64,000 nucleotides of DNA from contig NZ_JAYGIM010000003.1 of NCBI RefSeq assembly GCF_034930985.1, positions 372,001 through 436,000 of the forward strand, in the 5' to 3' direction. Made by a program: the position numbers and the translations under genes. The notes beneath the pieces were generated by a model. It did not search any database. It was not told the DNA's origin and was given only the letters and a program-made list of their open reading frames with translations. This DNA is from Arcicella lustrica. GTDB lineage: Bacteria; Bacteroidota; Bacteroidia; Cytophagales; Spirosomataceae. Below, one piece after another: positions 17,032 through 25,416 of this stretch; position 1 is the first letter of the stretch; every line of letters starts with the position of its first letter.

Positions 17032-18147
17032 ATGCAAAAAGGTATAAATTCAACTCGATTACAATCCTTGGATGCGCTTCGAGGTTTTGATATGTTTTGG
17101 ATTATTAGTGGCGAAGGCTTGATTCACGAATGGGCAAAAGCTTCTGATAACAGCACAATCAACTGGATCTCTAGTCAATTACATCATTCAGAATGGAACG
17201 GTTTTACCTTTTACGATTTAATATTTCCACTTTTTATTTTCATTGCTGGTATTTCAATGCCATACAGTATCGGCAAACAATTAGCAAATCCACAAAATAC
17301 TAAACTCTTTATTCTAAAAAGTTTATTCAAGAGAACGATTATCTTAATCATTTTAGGAACAATCGTCAATGGTTTATTCAAATTCCAAGGCTATGAAAAT
17401 ACTCGTATCGCCAGTGTTTTGGGTAGAATTGCCCTTTCTTGTTTATTCGCAGGAATTATTTTTATTTATACTGAACTCAGAACGCAAATCATCCTTTTCT
17501 TCGGTATTCTCATTGCTTACTTTTTACTTTTAAAATACGTTCCTGTTCCAGATTTTGGTGCTGGAATATTCACGAAAGAAGGCAATTTATCAGCCTATAT
17601 CGACCGATTATTTTTACCGGGAAAACTTCACCGAAAAGTATATGACCCGGAAGGTTTACTTTCTACTTTACCTGCCATTTGTAATGCTTTATTAGGTGTA
17701 TTTGTTGGGCAATTTTTACGTTCAGTAAATATTTCAAAAATCAAAAAAGTAATAGCAATGTCAGCAACGGGCATTGTTTTGATTCTCTTCGCTTGGGCTT
17801 GGAATCCGATTTTTCCAATTAATAAAATCATGTGGACAAGTTCATTCGTACTTTGTTCGGGAGGATTCAGTTTACTTTTTATGGCTTTCTTTTACTTAAT
17901 TATTGATGTATTGGAAATCAAATTTTGGATAGCGCCATTCGTTTGGATTGGTATGAATTCCATCACAATTTACTTGGCAGCACACGGATTAATTAATTTT
18001 GAATCAACAACACTTTATTTATTTGGTGGTTTAATACAGCAAGTAGCCATCACTTGGCAACCAGTAGCTTTAGCAGGCGGAATCGTAATAGTACAATTAG
18101 GGTTTTTATACTTTTTATATCGTCAGAAATGGTTTTTGAAAGTATAA
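17032..18147 (+). CDS. DUF5009 / HGSNAT-like multi-pass membrane acyltransferase
   Basis: A 371-residue integral membrane protein with about ten hydrophobic segments. It begins with the family signature RLQSLDALRGFDMFWIISGE and a conserved histidine region near HHSEWNGFTFYDLIFPLFIF. This group resembles the heparan-alpha-glucosaminide N-acetyltransferase family, which passes acetyl groups across a membrane to sugars. Between susD and a GH92 mannosidase gene, it is plausibly a PUL accessory protein that acetylates or handles a sugar at the inner membrane. No member's exact role in mannan use is known to me. Confidence 0.75.
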   Translation: MQKGINSTRLQSLDALRGFDMFWIISGEGLIHEWAKASDNSTINWISSQLHHSEWNGFTFYDLIFPLFIFIAGISMPYSIGKQLANPQNTKLFILKSLFKRTIILIILGTIVNGLFKFQGYENTRIASVLGRIALSCLFAGIIFIYTELRTQIILFFGILIAYFLLLKYVPVPDFGAGIFTKEGNLSAYIDRLFLPGKLHRKVYDPEGLLSTLPAICNALLGVFVGQFLRSVNISKIKKVIAMSATGIVLILFAWAWNPIFPINKIMWTSSFVLCSGGFSLLFMAFFYLIIDVLEIKFWIAPFVWIGMNSITIYLAAHGLINFESTTLYLFGGLIQQVAITWQPVALAGGIVIVQLGFLYFLYRQKWFLKV

Positions 18148-18301
18148 ATTCAAGATAGCATTTACCAAAAAATCGAAATAAGTATTCGGAATAAATTAAT
18201 TAAGGATATTAATTGAGCTTAAAGTCTCATCATTAAACATCATACAAATCCTTATAGGTTTGAGTAAATTCCTCCGAATACTTCACATATTCTAAATAAA
18301 C

Positions 18302-20545
18302 ATGAATTATAAAAAAATTCTTTTTGCGCTGTTATTGCCTCTAGGAAGTGTGGCACAAAAACAGCCCGCAGATTATGTCAATCCGCTGATTGGTTCAGCA
18401 CCAAGTACCACAGAAAGTGCCAAAAAACACAGCGAAGCAGGTTCTGAAATGAAAGGGCAAATTGTACCAGCCATTGGCGTGCCACAAGGTATGACTTCTT
18501 GGACGCCCCAAACCAGAGCAACGGAATTAAAGTGTATTCCACCATTTTATTATAACGATACTAAAATTCAAGGTTTCAGAGGAACGCATTGGATGAATGG
18601 CAGTTGCGTACAAGACTACGGAAGTGTTACCATCATGCCAATGTCTGGAAAATTAAATGTAAATACTACAGACAGAGGAAGCGATTTTGACCGAAAAACG
18701 GAAACTGTAAAACCATCCTATTATCAAGTAACGCTGAAAAAAGGCAACATTAAAGCTGAAATGACTGCTCTTTCTCGTGCAGGATTTTTACAGTTTAATT
18801 TCAGTCAAAATCAGGAAAACTATATTGTTGTTGAACCAAATTCTGATGAAGGCGAAGGCTTTGTGGAAATTCATCCAGAAAAAAATGAAATCGTAGGTTA
18901 TAATCCCGTTCACAGAATTTATCAAGGTGTTGGAAAACCAGCAGGTTTTAGCGGTTATTTCGTCATTCAATTCGACCAAACTTTTACTGATTTTGGCGTT
19001 TGGAAAAATAATGAAATAAATAATAAAGTAACAAAAGCACAAGGAAACGGACAGAAACAAACTGTTGGTGCTTATGCCCAATTTGGCAATAAATTAGTAA
19101 AAGTACGCATCGGTACTTCTTTCACAAGTTTGGAAGGAGCCAGAAAAAATTTGGAAGGCGAAATCAATCATTGGGATTTTTCTAAAACTCGTCAAGCATC
19201 CAATAATGCTTGGAACAAAGCTTTAGGGAAAATAGAAGTAAAAGGCAGCGATTACGACAAAACCTTATTTTATTCTGCACTTTATCATGCCAAACTTACT
19301 CCAAGAGTATTCTCGGATATTGATGGTACTTACACTGGTTTTGCCGACGATGATAACATTTATCAAGCCAAAGGATTTGATTATTATGAAGATTATAATC
19401 TTTGGGATACTTATCGTGCAGTGCATCCATTGCATACTTTATTAGAACCAAAAATAACGGCAGATATGATGCAGTCTTTGGTTAAAAAAGCCGAACAAGG
19501 CACTTGGTTACCCATTTTCCCATGCTGGAATAATTATACCGCTGCCATGATTGGCGACCACGCTACTGCTGCCATTGGCGATGCTTATATCAAAGGAATC
19601 AAAGGTTTTGATATAAAAACGGCCTACCAATTCATGCGAAAAAATGCTTTTGAAGTAAATACAGACCAAAAAAGTTATGAAGAAGGAAAAGGCAGAAGAG
19701 CTTTGGCATCGTATTTACAATACAATTATATTCCTTTAGAAGATTCTGTTTGGCAAGCTTTTCATAAAAGAGAACAAGTTTCACGTACTTTAGAATACGC
19801 TTATGATGATTTTGTATTAGCACAAGTAGCCAAAAAATTAGGCGAAAAAGCGGATTATGAAGCGCTAATGAAACGTTCTAAAAACTATCAAAACGTCATC
19901 GACCCACAAACTGGCTACGCTCGTGGACGCTATGCCAATGGCACTTGGATTAAAACTTTTGACCCATTTGCGCAACGCAGTAGTTTCATTACCGAAGGCT
20001 CGCCTGCTCAATATACTTTCTATGTTCCACAAGATGTGGAGGGTTTGATTAAACACATTGGTGGAGAAAAATGCTTCATTGAAAAATTAGATACATTGTT
20101 CGACCAAGGTTATTATTGGCATGGAAACGAGCCGAATAATCAGATTGTGTATTTGTATCCTTTCGCAAATCAGGCTTGGAAAACACAAGAAAAAGTACGC
20201 CAAATTATTAGAGAAGAATACGATATTTCAGCGGGTGGAATGAGTGGAAATGAAGACGGCGGACAAATGTCGGCTTGGTTGGTTTTCAGCATGATGGGCT
20301 ATTATCCTGTTTGTCCGGGTACACCAAATTATATCATCGGTAGCCCAACATTTGAAGAAACGACTTTGAATTTACCGAATGGTAAAACATTTAAAATCAT
20401 CGCCAAAGGTAACTCTGCCAAAACACCTTACATTCAATCGGCAACACTCAACGGAAAACCATTTACTCAGAATTTCTTGACACATCAGCAAATTATGGCA
20501 GGTGGTATTTTAGATTTGAAAATGAGTAGCCATAAAAGTTTATGA
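18302..20545 (+). CDS. Glycoside hydrolase family 92 alpha-mannosidase
   Basis: A 747-residue exported enzyme (signal MNYKKILFALLLPLGSVAQ). GH92 enzymes are calcium-dependent exo-alpha-mannosidases that trim alpha-1,2/1,3/1,4-linked mannose with inversion. The N-terminal beta-sandwich starts DYVNPLIGSAPS. Landmarks of the catalytic domain are GFRGTHWMNGSCVQDYG, YHAKLTPRVFSDIDGTYTGF, the YYEDYNLWDTYRAVHPL block and the strongly conserved GGMSGNEDGGQMSAWLVFSM region followed by GYYPVCPG. As the last gene of the PUL it would process mannose-containing glycans, complementing GH26. Confidence 0.95.
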   Translation: MNYKKILFALLLPLGSVAQKQPADYVNPLIGSAPSTTESAKKHSEAGSEMKGQIVPAIGVPQGMTSWTPQTRATELKCIPPFYYNDTKIQGFRGTHWMNGSCVQDYGSVTIMPMSGKLNVNTTDRGSDFDRKTETVKPSYYQVTLKKGNIKAEMTALSRAGFLQFNFSQNQENYIVVEPNSDEGEGFVEIHPEKNEIVGYNPVHRIYQGVGKPAGFSGYFVIQFDQTFTDFGVWKNNEINNKVTKAQGNGQKQTVGAYAQFGNKLVKVRIGTSFTSLEGARKNLEGEINHWDFSKTRQASNNAWNKALGKIEVKGSDYDKTLFYSALYHAKLTPRVFSDIDGTYTGFADDDNIYQAKGFDYYEDYNLWDTYRAVHPLHTLLEPKITADMMQSLVKKAEQGTWLPIFPCWNNYTAAMIGDHATAAIGDAYIKGIKGFDIKTAYQFMRKNAFEVNTDQKSYEEGKGRRALASYLQYNYIPLEDSVWQAFHKREQVSRTLEYAYDDFVLAQVAKKLGEKADYEALMKRSKNYQNVIDPQTGYARGRYANGTWIKTFDPFAQRSSFITEGSPAQYTFYVPQDVEGLIKHIGGEKCFIEKLDTLFDQGYYWHGNEPNNQIVYLYPFANQAWKTQEKVRQIIREEYDISAGGMSGNEDGGQMSAWLVFSMMGYYPVCPGTPNYIIGSPTFEETTLNLPNGKTFKIIAKGNSAKTPYIQSATLNGKPFTQNFLTHQQIMAGGILDLKMSSHKSL

Positions 20546-20636
20546 GTTTAGGGTTTATGAGATTATGAGTTCTAGGTTTATTGATTGTACTTGCTATAAG
20601 CATGAATTACTTTTAATGGACATTTTCATTTAAAAT

Positions 20637-20675
20637 GTTTGGCAACCCTTTCGGTTGTCAAACTGATTTTTTTTA
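20637..20675 (+). terminator. Rho-independent terminator of the mannan locus
   Basis: An 11-bp stem GTTTGGCAACC / GGTTGTCAAAC (one G-T pair) with a CTTTC loop is followed by TGATTTTTTTT, about 92 bp after the GH92 stop codon. Confidence 0.85.
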
Positions 20676-20870
20676 TTGTATAAAAATATTTTATCTATGA
20701 TATAAATTTGTCCAGCATTCAGATTTCAAGATTAATACAATGTCTTAAAAGCTTCAAATCCAACTACTTATCAGAACAGCTGTTGATACTTCTAAAAAAT
20801 CTAAATACAACAAACTCTTCAACCTTAAACTCATAATCTCATAGACTCATAAACTCCATAATAACACAGG

Positions 20871-20908
20871 GCAGAGTTAAACTATTTCATTAAAAAGTTT
20901 AATTCTGC
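20871..20908. repeat. 12-bp hairpin upstream of the GMC operon
   Basis: Arms GCAGAGTTAAAC and GTTTAATTCTGC (one G-T pair) enclose a 14-nt loop about 100 bp before the gene at 21007. The neighbouring stretches 20541-20580 and 20820-20865 are TGAGTTTATGAG-like words and their complements. I see no gene in 20546-21006. Confidence 0.45.
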
Positions 20909-21006
20909 GTCAATTGATAACGTTTTTTTCTTTACTTTACTATCTAATAAAAACTACCGAGTACAGCTTTTTATAAAAATCTAATAATCAATCATTTAAC
21001 TAAAAT

Positions 21007-21537
21007 ATGAACCGTAGAGAAGCCGTCCAACGAGTTGCCCTTCTAATGGGAGGCGTACTTTCTGCTCCATTAATGGCAGGAGTAATGGGACAAATTATCA
21101 ATACTGGAGACAGTGTAGCCGTAAGTATTGAACAAGAAACATTACTGGCAGAAGTAGCTGATATTATCATTCCAACAACTGACACTCCGGGTGCAAAAGC
21201 TGCTGGTGCTGAGAAATTTATTGTACGTGTAATGCGTGATTGTTACAAGAAAGAAGACCAAGATAAGTTTTATGCAGGTTTGGCAAAATTAGATGCTGAT
21301 AGCAAAACTAAATTTGGTAAAGGTTTTATAGAATTAGATACAGCTCAGAAGAACGAAATGGTTAAATTAAGCACAACTGCCGACAAACCTTTCTTTATGA
21401 GAATGAAAGAACTAACAGTAACTGGTTATTTTACTTCAGAAATTGGTGCTACTAAAGCATTAGCTTATTTGCCTATTCCGGGTAAATTCCAAGGTTGTGT
21501 TCCTTTGAAACCGGGACAAAAAGCATGGGCGTTGTAA
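21007..21537 (+). CDS. Gluconate 2-dehydrogenase subunit 3-family protein
   Basis: A 176-residue small subunit. The N-terminus MNRREAVQRVALLMGGVLSA has a twin-arginine pair before a hydrophobic stretch, suggesting Tat export of this protein and, by hitchhiking, its partner. The family pattern is visible in LLAEVADIIIPTTDTPGAKA, then FIVRVMRDCY, and the C-terminal PIPGKFQGCVPLKPGQKAWAL. The GMC oxidoreductase gene begins 141 bp downstream. Together they form a membrane- or periplasm-associated flavin dehydrogenase of the gluconate/glucoside-3-dehydrogenase type. Confidence 0.85.
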   Translation: MNRREAVQRVALLMGGVLSAPLMAGVMGQIINTGDSVAVSIEQETLLAEVADIIIPTTDTPGAKAAGAEKFIVRVMRDCYKKEDQDKFYAGLAKLDADSKTKFGKGFIELDTAQKNEMVKLSTTADKPFFMRMKELTVTGYFTSEIGATKALAYLPIPGKFQGCVPLKPGQKAWAL

Positions 21538-21540
21538 TAG

Positions 21541-21665
21541 CTTTTTAGCTTTGAGAAGTGAGCCATGAGATTTTAGATTTTATGCTAAATTCATCCGCTA
21601 TTTCTCAAAATCATTATCTAATTTTTTGTTTAAACTCAAAGCTGATAGCTCATCGCTCAGGCTTA
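21541..21665. repeat. AGCTTTGAG-type inverted array
   Basis: TTAGCTTTGAGAAGTGAGCC-like words are followed about 80 bp later by complements (CAAAGCTGATAGCTCATCGC), in the spacer between the two dehydrogenase subunit genes. An overlapping ORF from 21558 is a by-product. Confidence 0.4.
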
Positions 21666-21678
21666 AAAATATCAAGAG

Positions 21679-23394
21679 ATGTCAAATTTGAATATAGATG
21701 CAGTAAAAGGGATGACTTACGATGCCATTGTAATTGGTTCGGGCGTTTCTGGTGGTTGGGCTGCTAAAGAACTAACCGAAAAAGGTTTGAAAGTACTTAT
21801 GCTCGAAAGAGGTAAGCAATTAGAACACGTTACTGGCTACGAAAATGCCATGAAAGACCCTTGGGAAATGAAATACAATGGTCGCTTAACAATAGAACAA
21901 AAAGAATCTCATCCAAAATTAGCCCGTGATTATCCATACAATGAAATGACGGAAAAGTACTGGATGAACGATTCTGACTCATTATATAAAGAAGAAAAAC
22001 GTTTTGACTGGTATCGTCCAAACATCGTTGGTGGGAAATCAATCATGTGGGGTCGTCAATCTTATCGTTTAAGTGATATTGACTTTGAAGCGAATTTAAA
22101 AGATGGTATTGCGGTCGATTGGCCAATTCGTTATAAAGATATTGCTCCTTGGTATTCTTATGTTGAAAAATACGCTGGAATTTCAGGAGAAAAATTAGGT
22201 TTGCCTCAATTGCCAGATGGCGAATTCCTTCCTCCAATGGAAATGTTCTGTGTGGAGAAAGAAGTAAAACAACGTCTTGAAAAAACATTTCCGGGTCGTA
22301 ACCTTACGATGGGACGTGTTGCCAACCTTTCGGAAGCGGCGAAAGAACAATTAGGAATTGGTCGTTCTTCTTGTCAATACCGTAACAAATGTTCTTTGGG
22401 TTGTCCATTCGGAGCTTACTTCAGTACACAATCTTGTACTTTACCTCCAGCAGCTAAAACTGGTCGTTTAACTTTACGTCCTGATTCAATCGTAACAGAA
22501 ATTATGTACGATGAAAACAAGAAAAAAGCAACTGGTGTCCGTGTACGTGATGCTGTAACGATGCAAGATCGTGAGTATTTTGCTAAAATCATCTTCGTGT
22601 GTGGTAGTACAATTGGTTCTACTTCATTGATGATGAACTCTGTTTCACATCGTTTCCCAGAAGGTATGGGTAATGATTCTGGTCAATTAGGACATAATTT
22701 GATGGATCACCACTTCCGTACAGGTGCTTCGGGTACTTGGGAAGGTGATTTAGATAAATATTACTACGGACGTAGAGCAAATGGTATTTATGTACCACGT
22801 TACCGTAACATCGGTTCTGACAAACGTGATTATTTACGTGGCTTTGGTTACCAAGGTGGAGCGAGCCGTCAAGGATGGCAACGTAATGTAGCTGAACTTA
22901 CTTTTGGTGCTGACTATAAAAACGAAGTAACACAACCGGGTAACTGGTCAATGGGTCTAGGAGGTTTCGGTGAAACTTTACCTTACTACGAAAACAGAAT
23001 GTTCCTTGACAAAACTACTAAAGATAAGTGGGGAATGCCAGTAGTTGTATTCGATGCTGACTTACGTGAAAACGAAAAGAAAATGCGTATTGATATGATG
23101 AACGATGCTAAAGAAATGTTAGAAGCATCTGGCGTGAAAAATGTGAGAACTTATGACAATGGTTCGTATTTAGGAATGGCGATTCACGAAATGGGAACGG
23201 CTCGTATGGGACGTGACCCTAAAACTTCGGTATTGAATGCACATAACCAAGTACACGCTGTGAAAAACGTATTTATGACTGACGGTGCTGCCATGACTTC
23301 TGCTTCATGTGTGAATCCATCGCTTACTTATATGGCTTTAACAGCAAGAGCAGCAGATTTTGCAGTGAAAGAATTAAAGAAATTGAATCTTTAA
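21679..23394 (+). CDS. GMC-family FAD-dependent oxidoreductase
   Basis: A 571-residue flavoprotein dehydrogenase. The Rossmann FAD site is at the N-terminus (YDAIVIGSGVSGGWAAKEL, then LMLERG), followed by the NIVGGKSIMWGRQSYR segment and a cysteine-containing CQYRNKCSLGCPFGAY block. The C-terminal catalytic region has HEMGTARMG (about residue 500) and the closing NPSLTYMALTARAADF. Paired with the subunit 3 gene it resembles periplasmic glucoside 3-dehydrogenase or gluconate 2-dehydrogenase systems that pass electrons to cytochrome c. The ThuA-like protein and exported sugar isomerase encoded upstream fit 3-keto-sugar chemistry; no cytochrome gene is in the window. Confidence 0.9.
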   Translation: MSNLNIDAVKGMTYDAIVIGSGVSGGWAAKELTEKGLKVLMLERGKQLEHVTGYENAMKDPWEMKYNGRLTIEQKESHPKLARDYPYNEMTEKYWMNDSDSLYKEEKRFDWYRPNIVGGKSIMWGRQSYRLSDIDFEANLKDGIAVDWPIRYKDIAPWYSYVEKYAGISGEKLGLPQLPDGEFLPPMEMFCVEKEVKQRLEKTFPGRNLTMGRVANLSEAAKEQLGIGRSSCQYRNKCSLGCPFGAYFSTQSCTLPPAAKTGRLTLRPDSIVTEIMYDENKKKATGVRVRDAVTMQDREYFAKIIFVCGSTIGSTSLMMNSVSHRFPEGMGNDSGQLGHNLMDHHFRTGASGTWEGDLDKYYYGRRANGIYVPRYRNIGSDKRDYLRGFGYQGGASRQGWQRNVAELTFGADYKNEVTQPGNWSMGLGGFGETLPYYENRMFLDKTTKDKWGMPVVVFDADLRENEKKMRIDMMNDAKEMLEASGVKNVRTYDNGSYLGMAIHEMGTARMGRDPKTSVLNAHNQVHAVKNVFMTDGAAMTSASCVNPSLTYMALTARAADFAVKELKKLNL

Positions 23395-23414
23395 TAATCA
23401 ATATTCAATCCAAT

Positions 23415-23453
23415 AAAAATCCCTACAGGAATTGTTTCTTGTAGGGATTTTTT
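23415..23453 (+). terminator. Rho-independent terminator of the GMC operon
   Basis: A 13-bp perfect stem AAAAATCCCTACA / TGTAGGGATTTTT with a 12-nt loop (partly paired) and a T tract, 20 bp after the stop codon. Confidence 0.9.
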
Positions 23454-23520
23454 GTTGACTTTATCACTAGAACTGGACTTGAGTGATAAGATTGTATTTA
23501 ATCTTTCTCTTCCGTCGAAA

Positions 23521-23553
23521 ACTCATGCCATGATTTCAAGTCATGGCATGAGT
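23521..23553. repeat. Dispersed hairpin ACTCATGCCATGA-N7-TCATGGCATGAGT, copy 1
   Basis: Perfect 13-bp arms around a 7-nt loop (TTTCAAG). An element with identical arms and a related loop lies at 61976-62008. Both copies sit between convergent genes, which suggests a shared bidirectional terminator or a REP-like element. Confidence 0.8.
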
Positions 23554-23558
23554 AAAAC

Positions 23559-24470
23559 TTACAAAGCCTTCGTCTGTTCTGCCACAACAGCAATTCCCTC
23601 TTCAAAACTTACTGGATTGTATCCTAATTCAGCAATAGCTTTATCCAAAATAAAACCTGTTCTTGGTGGACGTTTGGCAGGCTGAGTGAAATTACTTGAA
23701 TCGGCTTCGCTGATTAGTGATTTATCTAAATGGAAAAAATCAGCCGTTTTAATCGCCATTTCATAAGGCGTTAAAAAGTCTTTTCCCGAAATATGAAAAA
23801 TCCCTTCTTCTTCTTTATCAGTCATCAACCAACAGCCTTTGGCTAAGTCTTCTGCCAAAGTTGGTGTACGAAATTGGTCGGTAACCACTTTGATATTTTT
23901 GCCTTCTTCTAAAGATTTTTTTACCCATAAAATTATATTACTTCTGCTCATATCTGAAACAATACCATAAACCAAAACCGTTCTGGCAATACTCCAACGG
24001 CATGTTGAACGTCTTACGACTTCCTCCGCTGCATACTTCGTCCAGCCATAATAACTTACTGGACTTGGTTGTGCTTCTTCTGAATATGGCCCAGCCGCAC
24101 CGTCGAAAACAAAATCCGTTGAAAGATGACAAAGGTAAATATCGTGCTTTTCGCAGGCTTCTGTCAAATACTCCACAGCTTTTACATTCATTACCCAACA
24201 TAAATCTTTTTCAAATTCGCATTGGTCAACATTCGTCATGGCGGCTGTGTGAATAATGGCATTTGGTTGTATTTTATCAATTACTTCTGCTACTTGTTCA
24301 GCATTGGTAATATCCATTTCCTGATATTCGTAGCCTTCTGTAAATGGCAAACGGTTTTTACCTCTTGCCGTAGCAACTAAATGAATATCATTTTGGTTTG
24401 CTAATAACAAAACTAGCTTTTGCCCTAGCAGACCATTTGAGCCTGTAATGAGTATTTTCTTTTTTGACAT
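23559..24470 (-). CDS. RmlD-like NAD(P)-dependent sugar-nucleotide reductase (SDR)
   Basis: A 303-residue extended short-chain dehydrogenase resembling dTDP-4-dehydrorhamnose reductase. It has the nucleotide-binding GSNGLLGQKLV motif at residue 9, AAMTNVDQCE, the STDFVFDGAAGPYSEEA segment and the catalytic YYGWTKYAAE (Tyr-x-x-x-Lys). It lies alone, without rmlABC, followed upstream by a cyclophilin gene 20 bp away. RmlD homologues outside rml clusters may act on other substrates, so I do not assign rmlD. Confidence 0.82.
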   Translation of the reverse strand: MSKKKILITGSNGLLGQKLVLLLANQNDIHLVATARGKNRLPFTEGYEYQEMDITNAEQVAEVIDKIQPNAIIHTAAMTNVDQCEFEKDLCWVMNVKAVEYLTEACEKHDIYLCHLSTDFVFDGAAGPYSEEAQPSPVSYYGWTKYAAEEVVRRSTCRWSIARTVLVYGIVSDMSRSNIILWVKKSLEEGKNIKVVTDQFRTPTLAEDLAKGCWLMTDKEEEGIFHISGKDFLTPYEMAIKTADFFHLDKSLISEADSSNFTQPAKRPPRTGFILDKAIAELGYNPVSFEEGIAVVAEQTKAL

Positions 24471-24490
24471 TATATTCTCTATTTCAAGAT

Positions 24491-25201
24491 TTACTCTCCA
24501 AAACTATAAGCATACAGTTTTGTAATCTTCTTTTTACGCATTTTTTTACAAGTAATTTTCATCGGAATATCTTTTAAAGGACGATTATTTTTGTCTCTCG
24601 CCTGATTTGCTACCGAATCTACGACCCATAAATTATCAATTACTTGTCCGAAAACAGTATAATTTCCATCCAAATGTGGTGTTCCACCAATGGTTTTATA
24701 AACGTTTTTCTGTTCTTCTGTATAAGTTCTCAACGGACTTCTCGCCATTTGCTTCGTCAAACTTGAATCATTCCAAATCTGACCTTGTACAATATAATAC
24801 TGACAACCCGAAGACGCTTTTTCTGGATTATTATCTCGTGCCGCCGCCAAAACACCTTTTTTATGAAACAATTCTGGTGTAATTTCTGCGGGTACTTTGT
24901 AGCCCACATCGCCATTCCCTAATACTTCTCCTTCTTTTGCTTTTTTAGAATTCGGGTCTCCACCCTGAATCATAAAAGCCTTAATAACACGGTGAAAAAG
25001 TAAACCATCATAAAATTTATGATTCACCAATTTCAAGAAATTCTTTTTGTGCTGTGGCGTTTCATTGTGCAAAATTGCGTGCATTTCGCCAAAAGGCGTG
25101 CTAAAAGTAACCAGATAATCTTTTCTTTTACTTTGCGAAAAAGTCTGCAAAGAAATGAATGATGCAAGTAGGAATAAGAGTGTTTTTTTGTTTGAAATCA
25201 T
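24491..25201 (-). CDS. Exported cyclophilin-type peptidyl-prolyl isomerase
   Basis: A 236-residue periplasmic foldase. The start at 25201 gives a compact signal peptide (MISNKKTLLFLLASFISLQ, then TFSQ); an ATG five codons upstream is possible. The cyclophilin core shows FHRVIKAFMIQGGDP, the KKGVLAAARDNNPEKASSGC region and GNYTVFGQVIDNLWVVD. It catalyses cis-trans isomerisation of Xaa-Pro bonds. It is 20 bp upstream of the RmlD-like gene on the same strand and probably co-transcribed with it. Confidence 0.9.
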   Translation of the reverse strand: MISNKKTLLFLLASFISLQTFSQSKRKDYLVTFSTPFGEMHAILHNETPQHKKNFLKLVNHKFYDGLLFHRVIKAFMIQGGDPNSKKAKEGEVLGNGDVGYKVPAEITPELFHKKGVLAAARDNNPEKASSGCQYYIVQGQIWNDSSLTKQMARSPLRTYTEEQKNVYKTIGGTPHLDGNYTVFGQVIDNLWVVDSVANQARDKNNRPLKDIPMKITCKKMRKKKITKLYAYSFGE

Positions 25202-25416
25202 GCCAAACGAGACCATTTTAGTGAGATGAAATGTTAAAAACTAAATGTACTATTTTTTTCTTGATGCGCAGAATCTCACTTCATAAAAACCAGCATCAGT
25301 TTTTGGAATTGGCATATTGTTAACTGGTAATTCATGATTAACTTCAAGCATATTTTGTCAGACATCGAATTATAATCATGCTGCTTAATTCATTACAATC
25401 TCAAATATAAATAACT

